DNA of 36,828 nucleotides from Flavipsychrobacter stenotrophus (GCA_945902755.1 CAMDNC010000014.1:1-36828), one strand, 5' to 3'. Shown: positions 26,182 to 34,727, numbered from the stretch's first letter. Notes: generated by a model not told the origin, from the sequence alone. Program-made: numbers and translations.

Positions 26182-27294
26182 TTAATCCATTCTGTAGAAC
26201 TTTCCGGGCAGTGATTTTATAAGTCCTTGCATTTCCAGTTGCAGCAGTGTTGCAGCCAGCATCGAGCTAGCCAATCCAGATTGGTGAAATAGCTCATCAC
26301 TATGCACACTTTCTCTAGTTTGCAGTACGTCTATAATTTTTTGCTCCTCTTCAGTTAGTGTAATGAATAATTGTTGCTGCACTGGTCTGCGAATTTTTTT
26401 TGTATCCCAGTTCATGAGCTCTATCAGGTCGTCAGCCTTCGTTATCATTGCCGCTACATTAGTGCGTATCAGTTCATTACAGCCAGCGCTTCGGGTGTCG
26501 GTTACTCTGCCGGGGTATGCGGCTACTTCTCGGTTATATCCTGCCGCCATAGTAGCGGTTATTAGCGCCCCGCCTGTAGCGTGGCTTTCTACCACCACTG
26601 TCACATCGCTCATGCCGGCCACTATTCTGTTTCTTGCCGGGAAGTTACCTCTTTCTGGTGCTGTTTCCGATGCAAATTCAGACAGAATCCCACCATTCTC
26701 TTCCATTTGTGTTGCCAGCCCTTTATGTGTAAACGGGTATATGCGGTCTAATCCATGCCCTAATATACCTACTGTTGGTATACCTTGTTGCACACAACGT
26801 TTGTGAGCTATAGCATCTATCCCTAATGCTAGTCCGCTTACTATTAGTATATCGTCCACTTGTTTTAGTCTGTCTACTAGCTCTTCGCACAATTTGTGCC
26901 CATAGTCAGTATTTTTCCTAGTACCTACAATAGCCACTATTTTGGCAGCATCTAGGTCAGCATTGCCTCTATAGTACAGTATTGTAGGAGCATCTACACA
27001 GTTGGTCAGCCGTTTGGGGTAGTTATCTTTGACACACAGCACTTTTATATCATTCTTCAATACAAAGTTTAATTCCTGTTCACCTCTTTTCAGAACCTCT
27101 GCATCTACAAAGCCTTTAGCTTTAATATCTGTTATTCCATCTATGGTTTTCAGCTCTTTTAATGGCGACTTAAATATTGCGGTGGCACTACCATATTTTT
27201 CCAGCATGGCCCTGCTGGTCTTATTTCCTACACCTTGCACAAACGGCAGTGAAAGTCTGTAAAATAGTTCTTCATGTTCTTCTATTCTTTGCAT
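26182..27294 (-). CDS. dprA: DNA-processing protein DprA
   Basis: The 370-residue protein has an N-terminal HhH/SAM-like region (~16-70), a Rossmann-fold DprA domain (~80-290) and a C-terminal winged helix (~310-368). Motifs: IVGTRK (122-127), SGLALGID (153-160), GNFPARNRIVAG (217-228) and ESHATGGALITA (236-247). By family knowledge it loads RecA on incoming single-stranded DNA during natural transformation. No competence gene is adjacent. The C-terminal winged helix (DELFHQSGLASSMLAATLLQLEMQGLI) is intact. The gene converges with the O-antigen ligase gene with zero intergenic bases. Confidence 0.96.
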   Translation of the reverse strand: MQRIEEHEELFYRLSLPFVQGVGNKTSRAMLEKYGSATAIFKSPLKELKTIDGITDIKAKGFVDAEVLKRGEQELNFVLKNDIKVLCVKDNYPKRLTNCVDAPTILYYRGNADLDAAKIVAIVGTRKNTDYGHKLCEELVDRLKQVDDILIVSGLALGIDAIAHKRCVQQGIPTVGILGHGLDRIYPFTHKGLATQMEENGGILSEFASETAPERGNFPARNRIVAGMSDVTVVVESHATGGALITATMAAGYNREVAAYPGRVTDTRSAGCNELIRTNVAAMITKADDLIELMNWDTKKIRRPVQQQLFITLTEEEQKIIDVLQTRESVHSDELFHQSGLASSMLAATLLQLEMQGLIKSLPGKFYRMD

Positions 27295-27338
27295 GGCATG
27301 TAGTGTTTAGGGTAGGGAGCTTTCTCGTTTTATACAAC

Positions 27339-27346
27339 TATCTTTG
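27339..27346 (+). promoter_or_regulatory. Putative -7 box of the DUF6438 gene
   Basis: TATCTTTG matches TAnnTTTG and ends 20 nt before the ATG at 27367. No -33 TTTG is at the expected distance. Confidence 0.5.
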
Positions 27347-27366
27347 GGGTTGTAAATTAAAATAAA

Positions 27367-27861
27367 ATGAAGAAAATTGCTTTGGTTATTTTAATGCTTT
27401 CCACCCTTTCGTGCGCATTAGCCAAAAAGTCAAAACAAAAGAAAAAGCCAAAATCTACGGTCGGCAACATCGTATCTGTAGGCATGCACCGCACCATGTG
27501 TTATGGTCAGTGCCCAGACTATGTTATCGATATCAACAAAAATGGTATTGCTACTTACACAGGCAATCGTTTCACCCAAGACACAGGTATATTCCAGAAA
27601 AATATTGGGGTAGAAAAAGCCAAAGGTATTATAGAAATGTTTGTAAAGTATAGGGTAGATACCTGCAAAGAAATGTACGACAATCCGCTACCAGACTTGC
27701 CAGGGCTGAACATCACAATCAATTATAAAAGTACTAAGAAGACAATTTATAGTGCTTCCTTCGGTCCTGATTTTCTTAAAGAAATAGCAGAAGTGCTAGA
27801 TGAAGCAGGATTGAAAAAAGATGACTCTTGGAAGAAAATAGGAATGCCTAAACTAGACTAA
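27367..27861 (+). CDS. DUF6438 exported protein
   Basis: The 164-residue protein has a signal sequence (MKKIALVILMLSTLSCALA). Cleavage may be after ALA or at the Cys of an imperfect lipobox (TLSC). The mature part has the DUF6438 pattern: MHRTMCYGQCPDYVIDI with a C..GxCP pair, then GIATYTGNRF, and PDLPGLNITINY. The domain is common in Bacteroidota exported proteins and has no known activity; the conserved C-x3-CP motif could form a disulphide or bind metal (inference). A lysine-rich stretch (KKSKQKKKPK) follows the signal. It is divergent from dprA and convergent with the ferredoxin gene. Confidence 0.8.
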   Translation: MKKIALVILMLSTLSCALAKKSKQKKKPKSTVGNIVSVGMHRTMCYGQCPDYVIDINKNGIATYTGNRFTQDTGIFQKNIGVEKAKGIIEMFVKYRVDTCKEMYDNPLPDLPGLNITINYKSTKKTIYSASFGPDFLKEIAEVLDEAGLKKDDSWKKIGMPKLD

Positions 27862-27867
27862 AATTAC

Positions 27868-27904
27868 ATTTAGCCTAATCAGTTATACACTGATTAGGCT
27901 AAAT
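27868..27904. terminator. 16-bp perfect hairpin between DUF6438 gene and ferredoxin
   Basis: A 16-bp perfect stem with a 5-nt TATAC loop has no clear T-run on either side. It lies between two convergent genes and is probably a shared 3'-end structure. Confidence 0.7.
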
Positions 27905-27921
27905 GATATAGTTACTTAAAA

Positions 27922-28269
27922 TTATAGGTGCAATTTGCCTTTTTTAGCCAATAACTCATCTACGGTTTCTCTGTACATTTCATCAGGCACGCAGCAGTCT
28001 ACAGGGCATACTGCAGCACATTGTGGCTCTTCATGAAATCCTTGGCATTCCGTACACTTGTTGGCAGTAATGTAGTAGGTGTCTACAGAAAATGGTTGAT
28101 GTGCAGCAGTGGCATCAGTTACAGTTCCGTCCATAAGGGTGTAACTGCCTTTCACCGATGTTCCGTCCGCTATTGCCCATTCTACACCACCTTCATAAAT
28201 TGCATTATTAGGACATTCTGGTTCGCAAGCACCACAATTAATACATTCGTCGGTTATTTTTATTGCCAT
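27922..28269 (-). CDS. Ferredoxin, two [4Fe-4S] clusters (Alvin-like)
   Basis: The 115-residue protein has a first cluster motif C9-x2-C12-x2-C15-x3-C19-P. The second is C72-x2-C75-x8-C84-x3-C88-P, with the x8 loop characteristic of the Allochromatium-type 2[4Fe-4S] ferredoxins. An insertion of about 50 residues separates the motifs, and extra cysteines C92 and C93 follow the second. It is a soluble electron carrier of low potential. The divergent gene is the LuxC-type reductase, a neighbourhood common in Bacteroidota, so ferredoxin could supply or accept electrons in a related process; the link is inference. Confidence 0.94.
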   Translation of the reverse strand: MAIKITDECINCGACEPECPNNAIYEGGVEWAIADGTSVKGSYTLMDGTVTDATAAHQPFSVDTYYITANKCTECQGFHEEPQCAAVCPVDCCVPDEMYRETVDELLAKKGKLHL

Positions 28270-28300
28270 AAAACTTTTCTTTTTTACAGATTTTGTTGGT

Positions 28301-28308
28301 CAAAGTTA
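28301..28308 (-). promoter_or_regulatory. Putative -7 box of the ferredoxin gene
   Basis: TAACTTTG followed by ACC on the minus strand sits 31 nt upstream of the start. The same extended box occurs before sod and the M16 peptidase gene. Confidence 0.6.
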
Positions 28309-28365
28309 CAACTTCGCTTCAAATACTGTACCCTAAATTGTACCATATCAAGCATAAGATTTATT

Positions 28366-29367
28366 ATGATAGAAAATGCATTAATCTCCCAAAGAATAGA
28401 CTTACTAGTCAGTGTCGGTGAGTATCTGAAAGCTAACAACGAAGAGTGGCAAAATGCCAAGTTCAGAGCCGCCCAAGCTAACGCTTGGTTTACAGCTGCT
28501 CACATTGACATGGCAGTGGTTAATATAGTTGAGCAATACTTAGACAGAGCAAAACTTACAGAATGGGTAGCCTCGTATCCCATGCCAGCAACCATTCGAA
28601 ATGTGGGTATCATTATGGCAGGTAACATTCCTTTGGTTGGTTTCCATGATTTTTTGTGCGCTTTTATTTGTGGTCATAATCTTCATATCAAGTTGTCATC
28701 AAAAGACGATGTCCTGCAGAGGCATATCATTGAGCAAATGATAAAAACTGATTCTACCTTAGCTGGGAAAATAACTATTGCAGATCGACTAAATGGTTGT
28801 GATGCATACATTGCTACTGGTAGTAATAATACTGCTCGTTATTTCGAACAATATTTTGGTAAGTATCCTAATATCATACGCCAAAATCGTACATCTGTTG
28901 CTATTCTTGATGGTAATGAAACGGATGAGCAGCTGGCATCGTTGGCAGACGATGTCTACCTTTACTACGGACTAGGGTGCAGAAATGTTACGCAGATTTG
29001 TGTGCCTCGCAATTTCGATTTTGCCAGATTGTTAAACGCTTTTGGTAAGTATAATGATTATGCCGACCTCAATAAATACAAAAACAACTACGATTATCAC
29101 TTAGCTATCTATTTACTAAATAGGGTGCCTTATATGAGCAATGAGTCTTTACTGCTCGTTGAGAACGATCTCCCTTTTTCTGCAGTTAGTGTGTTGCACT
29201 ATCGTTATTACGACGATTATCAAACTTTGATTGCGTCGCTATCTGGAAACCAAAATATTCAAGCTATTATAGGGAAAAACTTTTTCCCTTATGGTAGTGC
29301 TCAAAAACCAGCCCTAAATAATTATGCCGATGGGGTAGATACAATGGCATTCCTTACAAGCCTGTAG
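28366..29367 (+). CDS. Acyl-CoA reductase, LuxC-type
   Basis: The 333-residue protein matches the LuxC/aldehyde-dehydrogenase-like acyl-CoA reductase family: an N-terminal helical part, GIIMAGNIPLVGFHDFLCAF (81-100), the HIKLSSKD segment (107-114), and the catalytic Cys in YYGLGCRNVTQI (C205). It would reduce acyl-CoA to fatty aldehyde with NADPH. An in-frame ATG at 28021 lies inside the ferredoxin gene and adds a non-homologous leader, so I start at 28366. There are no lux genes nearby. It is divergent from the ferredoxin gene, with 96 bp between starts. Confidence 0.9.
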   Translation: MIENALISQRIDLLVSVGEYLKANNEEWQNAKFRAAQANAWFTAAHIDMAVVNIVEQYLDRAKLTEWVASYPMPATIRNVGIIMAGNIPLVGFHDFLCAFICGHNLHIKLSSKDDVLQRHIIEQMIKTDSTLAGKITIADRLNGCDAYIATGSNNTARYFEQYFGKYPNIIRQNRTSVAILDGNETDEQLASLADDVYLYYGLGCRNVTQICVPRNFDFARLLNAFGKYNDYADLNKYKNNYDYHLAIYLLNRVPYMSNESLLLVENDLPFSAVSVLHYRYYDDYQTLIASLSGNQNIQAIIGKNFFPYGSAQKPALNNYADGVDTMAFLTSL

Positions 29368-29393
29368 CTTACAGGGATTTGTAATGAGCATTT

Positions 29394-29438
29394 AAAAAAG
29401 CAATGGGACTGAAGAAACTTCAGCCCCATTGCTTTTTT
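29394..29438. terminator. Bidirectional terminator between LuxC-type gene and LamG gene
   Basis: A 21-bp stem with one mismatch and a 3-nt loop (left arm 29394-29414, right arm 29418-29438) has an A-run at one end and a T-run at the other. It serves both convergent genes. Confidence 0.9.
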
Positions 29439-29458
29439 ATTATAAAAATTATCGTATT

Positions 29459-32110
29459 TTATCTTAGCAATGTAACGTTGCCCTGTTTACGCAGAATTTT
29501 GCCTTTATCAGTTACTGCTTCTGCTTCGTATACGTATACCCCTAAAGGTTGAGATACGCCACCAATATTTCCATCCCATCCGTCGGTTATATCATCGCTT
29601 TCATACACCAAATTACCCCATCTGTTGTATATCCTAAAATAACGCAAACGGGCAATGCCATTCAGTATTACTTTCAGTTTGCCATTCACAGAAGAACTTG
29701 GAGCAAAAGCATTGGGAACAGAAATAATGGAGTTTTCATTTACTCTAATGCTAATTGAATCGATAGCCTTACATCCATCTTCTGTACGGGCTGTTACTAT
29801 ATATTTTGTACTAACAGGTGGGTTCGCAACAGGATTGGATACGGATGTGTCTGACAGTCCTACTGGTGGAGCCCATGAGTAATAGTTACAGTTGGAAACC
29901 GGAGAGATCTGATAGGTTTCACCGGGGAACAGTACTACGGAGTCTGTTATTGTAATTACAGCAGCCGGATTTACTTTTATTGAATACGACAGCGTGTCTT
30001 TACATCCGAACATACTTGTGGCAATAATATCATAATTTATATTGGTTATTGGTTTGATAGTAGGTGTTGCTGAGAATGCATCATTGATGTAAGTAGCCGG
30101 ATACCATGAGTAAAAAGTAGTGCCAGGTTCGGTGGATAACGGGAACAAAGTTACAGAATCTCCAGGGCAAACCGTCGTGTCCGTTCCCATAAAGGCAAAG
30201 TTACCGTTGTACTTAAATATTATTATGGAGTCGGCACTAGTACAGCCTGCTGGAGTAGTCACTATCAATACTAGTTTTGTAGTGTCTCCTGCAGTGAAAA
30301 TGACACTTGGAGCCGTTGAATCATCAAGGAAAGTGCCTGGGGTCCAGTCGTAAATGTAATTCGTGTACCACCCCGGCGACACAATCGGAGTTATCTTTAT
30401 CGTGTCAAATTCACAAATGTTTCTGTAACCTCCCATATTCACAATTGGAGTAGGTTGTACGTCGATATAGAAAGAGTCTCTTGCTACACAAGACAAAATC
30501 GTTGCATTTACTACGTACCATGCAGATGTATCTGGTGTTATAAGCGGAGTAGGAATGGTAGATACAGGCATACCTGTCGTTGGTGTCCATTGGTAGGTTA
30601 TTGCTGGGTCAAATGATGATATTGCTGTTACTGAGGCTCCTTTGCATATTGCAGTGTCATTACTCAAAACGGTAACAGTGTCATACACTATCGTGATGTT
30701 TACCGTGTCTGCATCTTTACAACTGTTGTCAGTCACTTCAAGCCAATAAGTACCCGATGCAGTCACATTCAGGGTCGGAGTACTGGTTATTCCGTCGCTC
30801 CAAACATATACTGGTGCTGTATAAGGCGTGTCAAGCGAAGAAAGCAATACTGACCCACCCTGACACAATAGAGTATCGCTGCGCAATCTTACGCTTGTGG
30901 GTGGTACTACTAATACCGAAACGGTATCAAAAGCGATACATCTGCCTGATAAACTATCAACTACTACTGAGTAAATTCCTGTTACGCCTACTTTTATTGT
31001 AGAAGTTGTATCGCCTGTACTCCACAGATATTCGGAAACAGCATTAGGTACAGAATTTAGTTGTAATGAGTCGCCCGAACAAAATATGGTATCATTGCCA
31101 AGGTCTACTTTAGGTATAATGTGGCGTATCGTAACGGCTCTATTTGTAGGGCAAGAATAAAGCTTTTCAATGGTCAATGAGCGCGTAGAATCGGGAGTAA
31201 CAATACCATTTGGGAAGTTGATTGTTATTCTTGATTTCGTAGTGTCACCAGTGCTCCATGTGTATTTATATCCGCCTGCAAAAAACTGTTTGTTAGGATA
31301 TTGTGTTGTATCTAATCCTGCACCCGTACCTCCACCACCAATATTCACTACGTTTTCGCATACTGCAGTATCTACGCCGAGGGTAAACAGTATGTTTGGG
31401 TTAAAATCACGTAGCCTTAATACTTCAGGATTGTTTACCTGACGGCTGTAAATGGCAACATCGTCAATTCTGCCAGTAAATGCTCTCGCGTTTGAGGTAA
31501 AATCATATCCCAGTTGAAATACTGTTGTAGGTGATGCAAATCCTGGCGCTGTGGCAGGGATGTAGCTGCCTACATTAACACCATCCACAAAAAACACATA
31601 ACCATTACCCACTCTGCGCAGTAACAAATGATGCCACTGGTTGATTGTTATGGGGGTTGCTAATTGTTGATCTGTTCCGTTGAGCAAAATAGAAACACTG
31701 TTTCCAGGCCCTCCACCAAAAGTACCATCGTTCATCACTATTCCTAATCCATTTACAGTAGGATTACCATTGTAAAGGATGATTGCATCTTGAATGGCAG
31801 TGGGGTATATGTGGCAAGAATAAGTAAACTCACTCACTCCAAATACAGGTATGGGAAAGAAGGTAGAATAGTGCATTTCACTATTTACTCCATTAAAACT
31901 GTATGCCCTATTAGGACGACCAAAACGGTCCGTGGCAGGCGTAAGGTTGGCGCCAGTTAAGTCATATCCAGCAAACGTTCTGTCTACTAGATCTGCTCCA
32001 CTACAAAAAGGATACCATGCATCAAGATTGCCCGTAGGTAGCGTTATCGCCTGCCCGAACAAGTCATGGATACATAAGAATATGGCTATGGTAAATAAAA
32101 ATCTCTTCAT
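29459..32110 (-). CDS. LamG and Ig-like repeat protein with T9SS type B (gliding-motility-associated) sorting domain
   Basis: The 883-residue protein has a signal peptide (MKRFLFTIAIFLCIHDLFGQ). Residues ~25-235 form a LamG/concanavalin-like domain (AYSFNGVNSEM, NQWHHLLLRRVGNGYVFFVDG, GRIDDVAIYSRQV). About seven Ig/PKD-like domains follow (to ~792), each with a C.GDS or C.GAS start, a YxW core and a later Cys. The last ~90 residues (from NSIISVPNAFAPS) form the type B sorting domain with FRIYNRWGNLVYES and DGWDGNIGG. By family knowledge such proteins leave through T9SS and may be cell-attached. Carbohydrate or adhesive binding by LamG is inference. The promoter is at 32125-32156. Confidence 0.92.
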   Translation of the reverse strand: MKRFLFTIAIFLCIHDLFGQAITLPTGNLDAWYPFCSGADLVDRTFAGYDLTGANLTPATDRFGRPNRAYSFNGVNSEMHYSTFFPIPVFGVSEFTYSCHIYPTAIQDAIILYNGNPTVNGLGIVMNDGTFGGGPGNSVSILLNGTDQQLATPITINQWHHLLLRRVGNGYVFFVDGVNVGSYIPATAPGFASPTTVFQLGYDFTSNARAFTGRIDDVAIYSRQVNNPEVLRLRDFNPNILFTLGVDTAVCENVVNIGGGGTGAGLDTTQYPNKQFFAGGYKYTWSTGDTTKSRITINFPNGIVTPDSTRSLTIEKLYSCPTNRAVTIRHIIPKVDLGNDTIFCSGDSLQLNSVPNAVSEYLWSTGDTTSTIKVGVTGIYSVVVDSLSGRCIAFDTVSVLVVPPTSVRLRSDTLLCQGGSVLLSSLDTPYTAPVYVWSDGITSTPTLNVTASGTYWLEVTDNSCKDADTVNITIVYDTVTVLSNDTAICKGASVTAISSFDPAITYQWTPTTGMPVSTIPTPLITPDTSAWYVVNATILSCVARDSFYIDVQPTPIVNMGGYRNICEFDTIKITPIVSPGWYTNYIYDWTPGTFLDDSTAPSVIFTAGDTTKLVLIVTTPAGCTSADSIIIFKYNGNFAFMGTDTTVCPGDSVTLFPLSTEPGTTFYSWYPATYINDAFSATPTIKPITNINYDIIATSMFGCKDTLSYSIKVNPAAVITITDSVVLFPGETYQISPVSNCNYYSWAPPVGLSDTSVSNPVANPPVSTKYIVTARTEDGCKAIDSISIRVNENSIISVPNAFAPSSSVNGKLKVILNGIARLRYFRIYNRWGNLVYESDDITDGWDGNIGGVSQPLGVYVYEAEAVTDKGKILRKQGNVTLLR

Positions 32111-32124
32111 AAAAATTTATCGGG

Positions 32125-32156
32125 TAAAGATAAAAATACTATACAAATATATCAAA
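32125..32156 (-). promoter_or_regulatory. Putative promoter of the LamG/T9SS gene
   Basis: On the minus strand TTTG (32156-32153) is separated by 20 nt from TATCTTTA (32132-32125), a one-mismatch -7 box. The leader would be short (about 10 nt). A second TATATTTG at 32144-32151 is an alternative -7 box. Confidence 0.45.
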
Positions 32157-32285
32157 GTAAATCAAGTTCATTAACTTAATTTCCCTAGATACAAACAACA
32201 GCTTATTTTGCAACATTCAGCTAATGTTGTAATGCTAATTACAGACGGTGCAAAAGGGTAAAACGTTGGTGAATATACATATATA

Positions 32286-33251
32286 TTAAAGGGTAAATGG
32301 TGAACTGCAAGCTATATTAAATTCTTTCCACACTAGTGCTACCACATCGGCAGCCGGCGTTATATCGCTGATTATGCTACTTACCTGCCCTATTTCCAAT
32401 TCGCCTTCTGCCATATTACCTTCAAACATACCTAGTTTCGCTCTTCCTCTGCCTAGCAGGGTGTTTAGTTCTTCTGGTGTAGCACAATTGTTCTCTGCAG
32501 CGGCAACTTTGGCATAGAATTCATTTTTGATAAGCCGTACAGGCGTAAGTTTTTTCAACGACAGCATAGTGTCACCCTCATTTGCTGTGACAACCGCTTG
32601 TTTAAATGCATCATGACTTGATGCTTCTGGTGTACACACAAATCTGCTACCCATTTGCACGCCCTCTGCTCCTAGCACCATTACAGCCATCATTCCTCTA
32701 CCTGTTGCTATCCCGCCTGCGGCTATCAGTGGAATATTGATGGCAGCTCTCACTGCTGGTATCAGGCAAAGGGTGGTTGTTTCTTCTCGCCCGTTATGTC
32801 CACCGGCTTCAAATCCTTCTGCCACCACTGCATCTACACCAGCATCTTGGCTCTTCAGCGCAAATTTCGCACTAGACACCACATGCACTACTACTATGCC
32901 GTGTGCCCTCAAGTGCGCTGTCCATGTTTTGGGGTTACCTGCCGATGTAAACACTATAGGCACTTTTTCTTCTATTATTGTAGCTACATGTTCCTCTATA
33001 GATGGGTACAACAAAGGTAGATTCACTGCAATTGGTTTATTGGTGGCTGCTTTGCACTTTTTTATATGTTCCTTCAGCACCTCTGGGTACATACTACCGG
33101 CTCCTATTATACCCAGTCCACCGGCATTACTCACAGCAGCAGCTAGTCGCCAGCCTGCAGCCCATATCATTCCACCCTGTATGATGGGGTATTTAATCCC
33201 AAATAGTTTGGTGATTCGGTTCTCAAATTCTCTATTATTGTTTTGCTCCAT
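32286..33251 (-). CDS. FabK-like enoyl-ACP reductase / nitronate monooxygenase family FMN protein
   Basis: The 321-residue TIM-barrel flavoprotein starts with KYPIIQGGMIWAAG and has SNAGGLGIIG (41-50), FTSAGNP, AEGFEAGGHNG with H152, AAGGIATG and GAEGVQMGSRFVCTPE. The GGM, GGLGIIG and EAGGHxG motifs, and the C-terminal RLIKNEF and GQVSSIISD stretch, resemble FabK more than classical nitronate monooxygenase. It could reduce enoyl-ACP in fatty-acid synthesis or oxidise nitronates; sequence alone does not settle it. It starts 6 bp after the M16 peptidase gene ends and is almost certainly co-transcribed with it. I see no terminator in the 118 bp between its stop and 32168. Confidence 0.85.
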   Translation of the reverse strand: MEQNNNREFENRITKLFGIKYPIIQGGMIWAAGWRLAAAVSNAGGLGIIGAGSMYPEVLKEHIKKCKAATNKPIAVNLPLLYPSIEEHVATIIEEKVPIVFTSAGNPKTWTAHLRAHGIVVVHVVSSAKFALKSQDAGVDAVVAEGFEAGGHNGREETTTLCLIPAVRAAINIPLIAAGGIATGRGMMAVMVLGAEGVQMGSRFVCTPEASSHDAFKQAVVTANEGDTMLSLKKLTPVRLIKNEFYAKVAAAENNCATPEELNTLLGRGRAKLGMFEGNMAEGELEIGQVSSIISDITPAADVVALVWKEFNIACSSPFTL

Positions 33252-33257
33252 TGTTTT

Positions 33258-34499
33258 TTATTTGGCCGTTGCCCGGTACAATAGTGTGTTGCCGTTGCCT
33301 GATCTGAATATCTCTTTTGCTTCGGTTAGTAGGCTAGTCGTAGTTACAGCATTGTATTTTTCCCACTCCACATTTATGAGTGATGCATCACCTATAAGCT
33401 CATAGTATGCCAGATTATTGGCTCTATTTAGCAAACTCATATCTTCAAAGGCTATCATGGACTCTATTTTGTTTTTGGCCTTTTGCAATTCGCTGTCACT
33501 TACGCCAAGTTCTGTCAGGTGTGTTACTTCTTTTTCTACAGCCTCATTGGCTTGTTCTAGAGTCACACCCTCGCGCACCTTGCCCTCTATAACCAGCAAA
33601 CCGGGGTCTAGGCTACCAGTATGGTAGCAATTGATACTACTGAATAGTTGTTCTTCTTTTACCAGCCGCTGATACAATCTTGATGACAAGCCACTACCCA
33701 TTATCTCCGTGATGAGGTCGGCAGCATAATAGCCAGGTGTCAGCCTGCCTGTAATATGCCAAGCCTTGTATAGCGCATCAAGTGGCACATTGGCCGTATG
33801 TTCTTGTATTCTGGCCTCTTCTTGTCTAGGCTCGGTAGGAAGTTGTCTTACATATTTTTCACCAGCTTCTATATCGCCAAACCATTTAGTAGCTAATGCT
33901 TCTACCTGTTCTTTGGTCACATTTCCAGCTACACACAATATGGCATTTACAGGTCTGTAATGTTTAAAGAAAAATGCTTTTACATGTTCTAGTTGCGCAG
34001 TTTCTATCTGTTCCAAATTTTCACCGATAGTAGGCCATTGGTAGGGGTGCGTTTTATAGGCCAATTTACGTAACAAATGCCAAGCATCGCCATAGGGCTT
34101 GTTGAGGTAGTGCTCTTTAAATTCTTCACACACTACTTTGCGCTGTACATCTAGGCTTTTATCGCCAAATGCCAGTGACAACATTCGGTCGCTTTCCAGC
34201 CAAAAAGCAGTTTCTATGTTTTGCAGTGGTAATTGTATGTAATAGTTGGTAATGTCGTTGGTAGTGTAGGCATTGTTTTCGCCTCCTGCCATTTGCAGTG
34301 GTTCGTCATATTCAGGTATGTTCACACTGCCACCAAACATCAGGTGCTCAAAAAGATGTGCAAATCCCGTTCTGCCTGCTTCTTCATCTCTTGCACCTAC
34401 ATCATACAGCAGGTTTACTGCTACCATAGGTGTAGCAGTATCTGTATGTACTAATACACGTAATCCATTATTCAATATAAACCTTTCGAAATCGAGCAT
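33258..34499 (-). CDS. M16 family zinc metallopeptidase (processing-protease/PqqL-like)
   Basis: The 413-residue protein has the inverted zinc motif H-x2-E-H at H48-E51-H52 (FAHLFEHLMFGG). The third-ligand Glu is expected in the VVCEEFKEH helix. PLDALYKAWHI and GSGLSSRLYQRLV in the second half are typical of the paired inactive M16 domain. Members degrade or trim short peptides; the substrate is unknown. No signal peptide is visible. The frame can be extended 16 residues to 34547, but the -7 box lies at 34524-34531 inside the extension, so 34499 is the start. It is the first gene of a two-gene unit with the FabK-like gene. Confidence 0.92.
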   Translation of the reverse strand: MLDFERFILNNGLRVLVHTDTATPMVAVNLLYDVGARDEEAGRTGFAHLFEHLMFGGSVNIPEYDEPLQMAGGENNAYTTNDITNYYIQLPLQNIETAFWLESDRMLSLAFGDKSLDVQRKVVCEEFKEHYLNKPYGDAWHLLRKLAYKTHPYQWPTIGENLEQIETAQLEHVKAFFFKHYRPVNAILCVAGNVTKEQVEALATKWFGDIEAGEKYVRQLPTEPRQEEARIQEHTANVPLDALYKAWHITGRLTPGYYAADLITEIMGSGLSSRLYQRLVKEEQLFSSINCYHTGSLDPGLLVIEGKVREGVTLEQANEAVEKEVTHLTELGVSDSELQKAKNKIESMIAFEDMSLLNRANNLAYYELIGDASLINVEWEKYNAVTTTSLLTEAKEIFRSGNGNTLLYRATAK

Positions 34500-34523
34500 A
34501 TCACCACTTTGTTTTAAGGCGGT

Positions 34524-34531
34524 CAAAGTTA
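34524..34531 (-). promoter_or_regulatory. Putative -7 box of the M16-FabK-like operon
   Basis: TAACTTTG followed by ACC on the minus strand lies 24 nt upstream of 34499. It fixes the start codon and is the third copy of the extended box in the window. Confidence 0.6.
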
Positions 34532-34657
34532 GTGGAAAATAGACCACTATAGCCTCATGTTTACATTCTTTGCAAAACTGTGTAGCATCTGTTTTAAGTA
34601 GAAGGTATTAACTATTTCGTTATTGTATTCTTCAAAATACAACACCCCCATTCGTAA

Positions 34658-34690
34658 ATCAGCCCCGAATGTTATTCATCCAGGGCTGAT
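34658..34690 (-). terminator. Possible hairpin after fbp
   Basis: ATCAGCCC (34658-34665) pairs with GGGCTGAT (34683-34690), with a smaller GAAT/ATTC stem inside the loop. There is no T-run on the minus-strand exit side, so the terminator call is weak. Confidence 0.4.
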
Positions 34691-34727
34691 AGTATAGATG
34701 TTAATGCTTAATTTATTTTGCTAGTTC

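Noticed and set aside
28021-28365. N-terminal extension of the LuxC-type reductase by 115 residues
   Set aside because: The extension lies across the ferredoxin gene on the opposite strand and is not protein-like; the family N-terminus fits the ATG at 28366.
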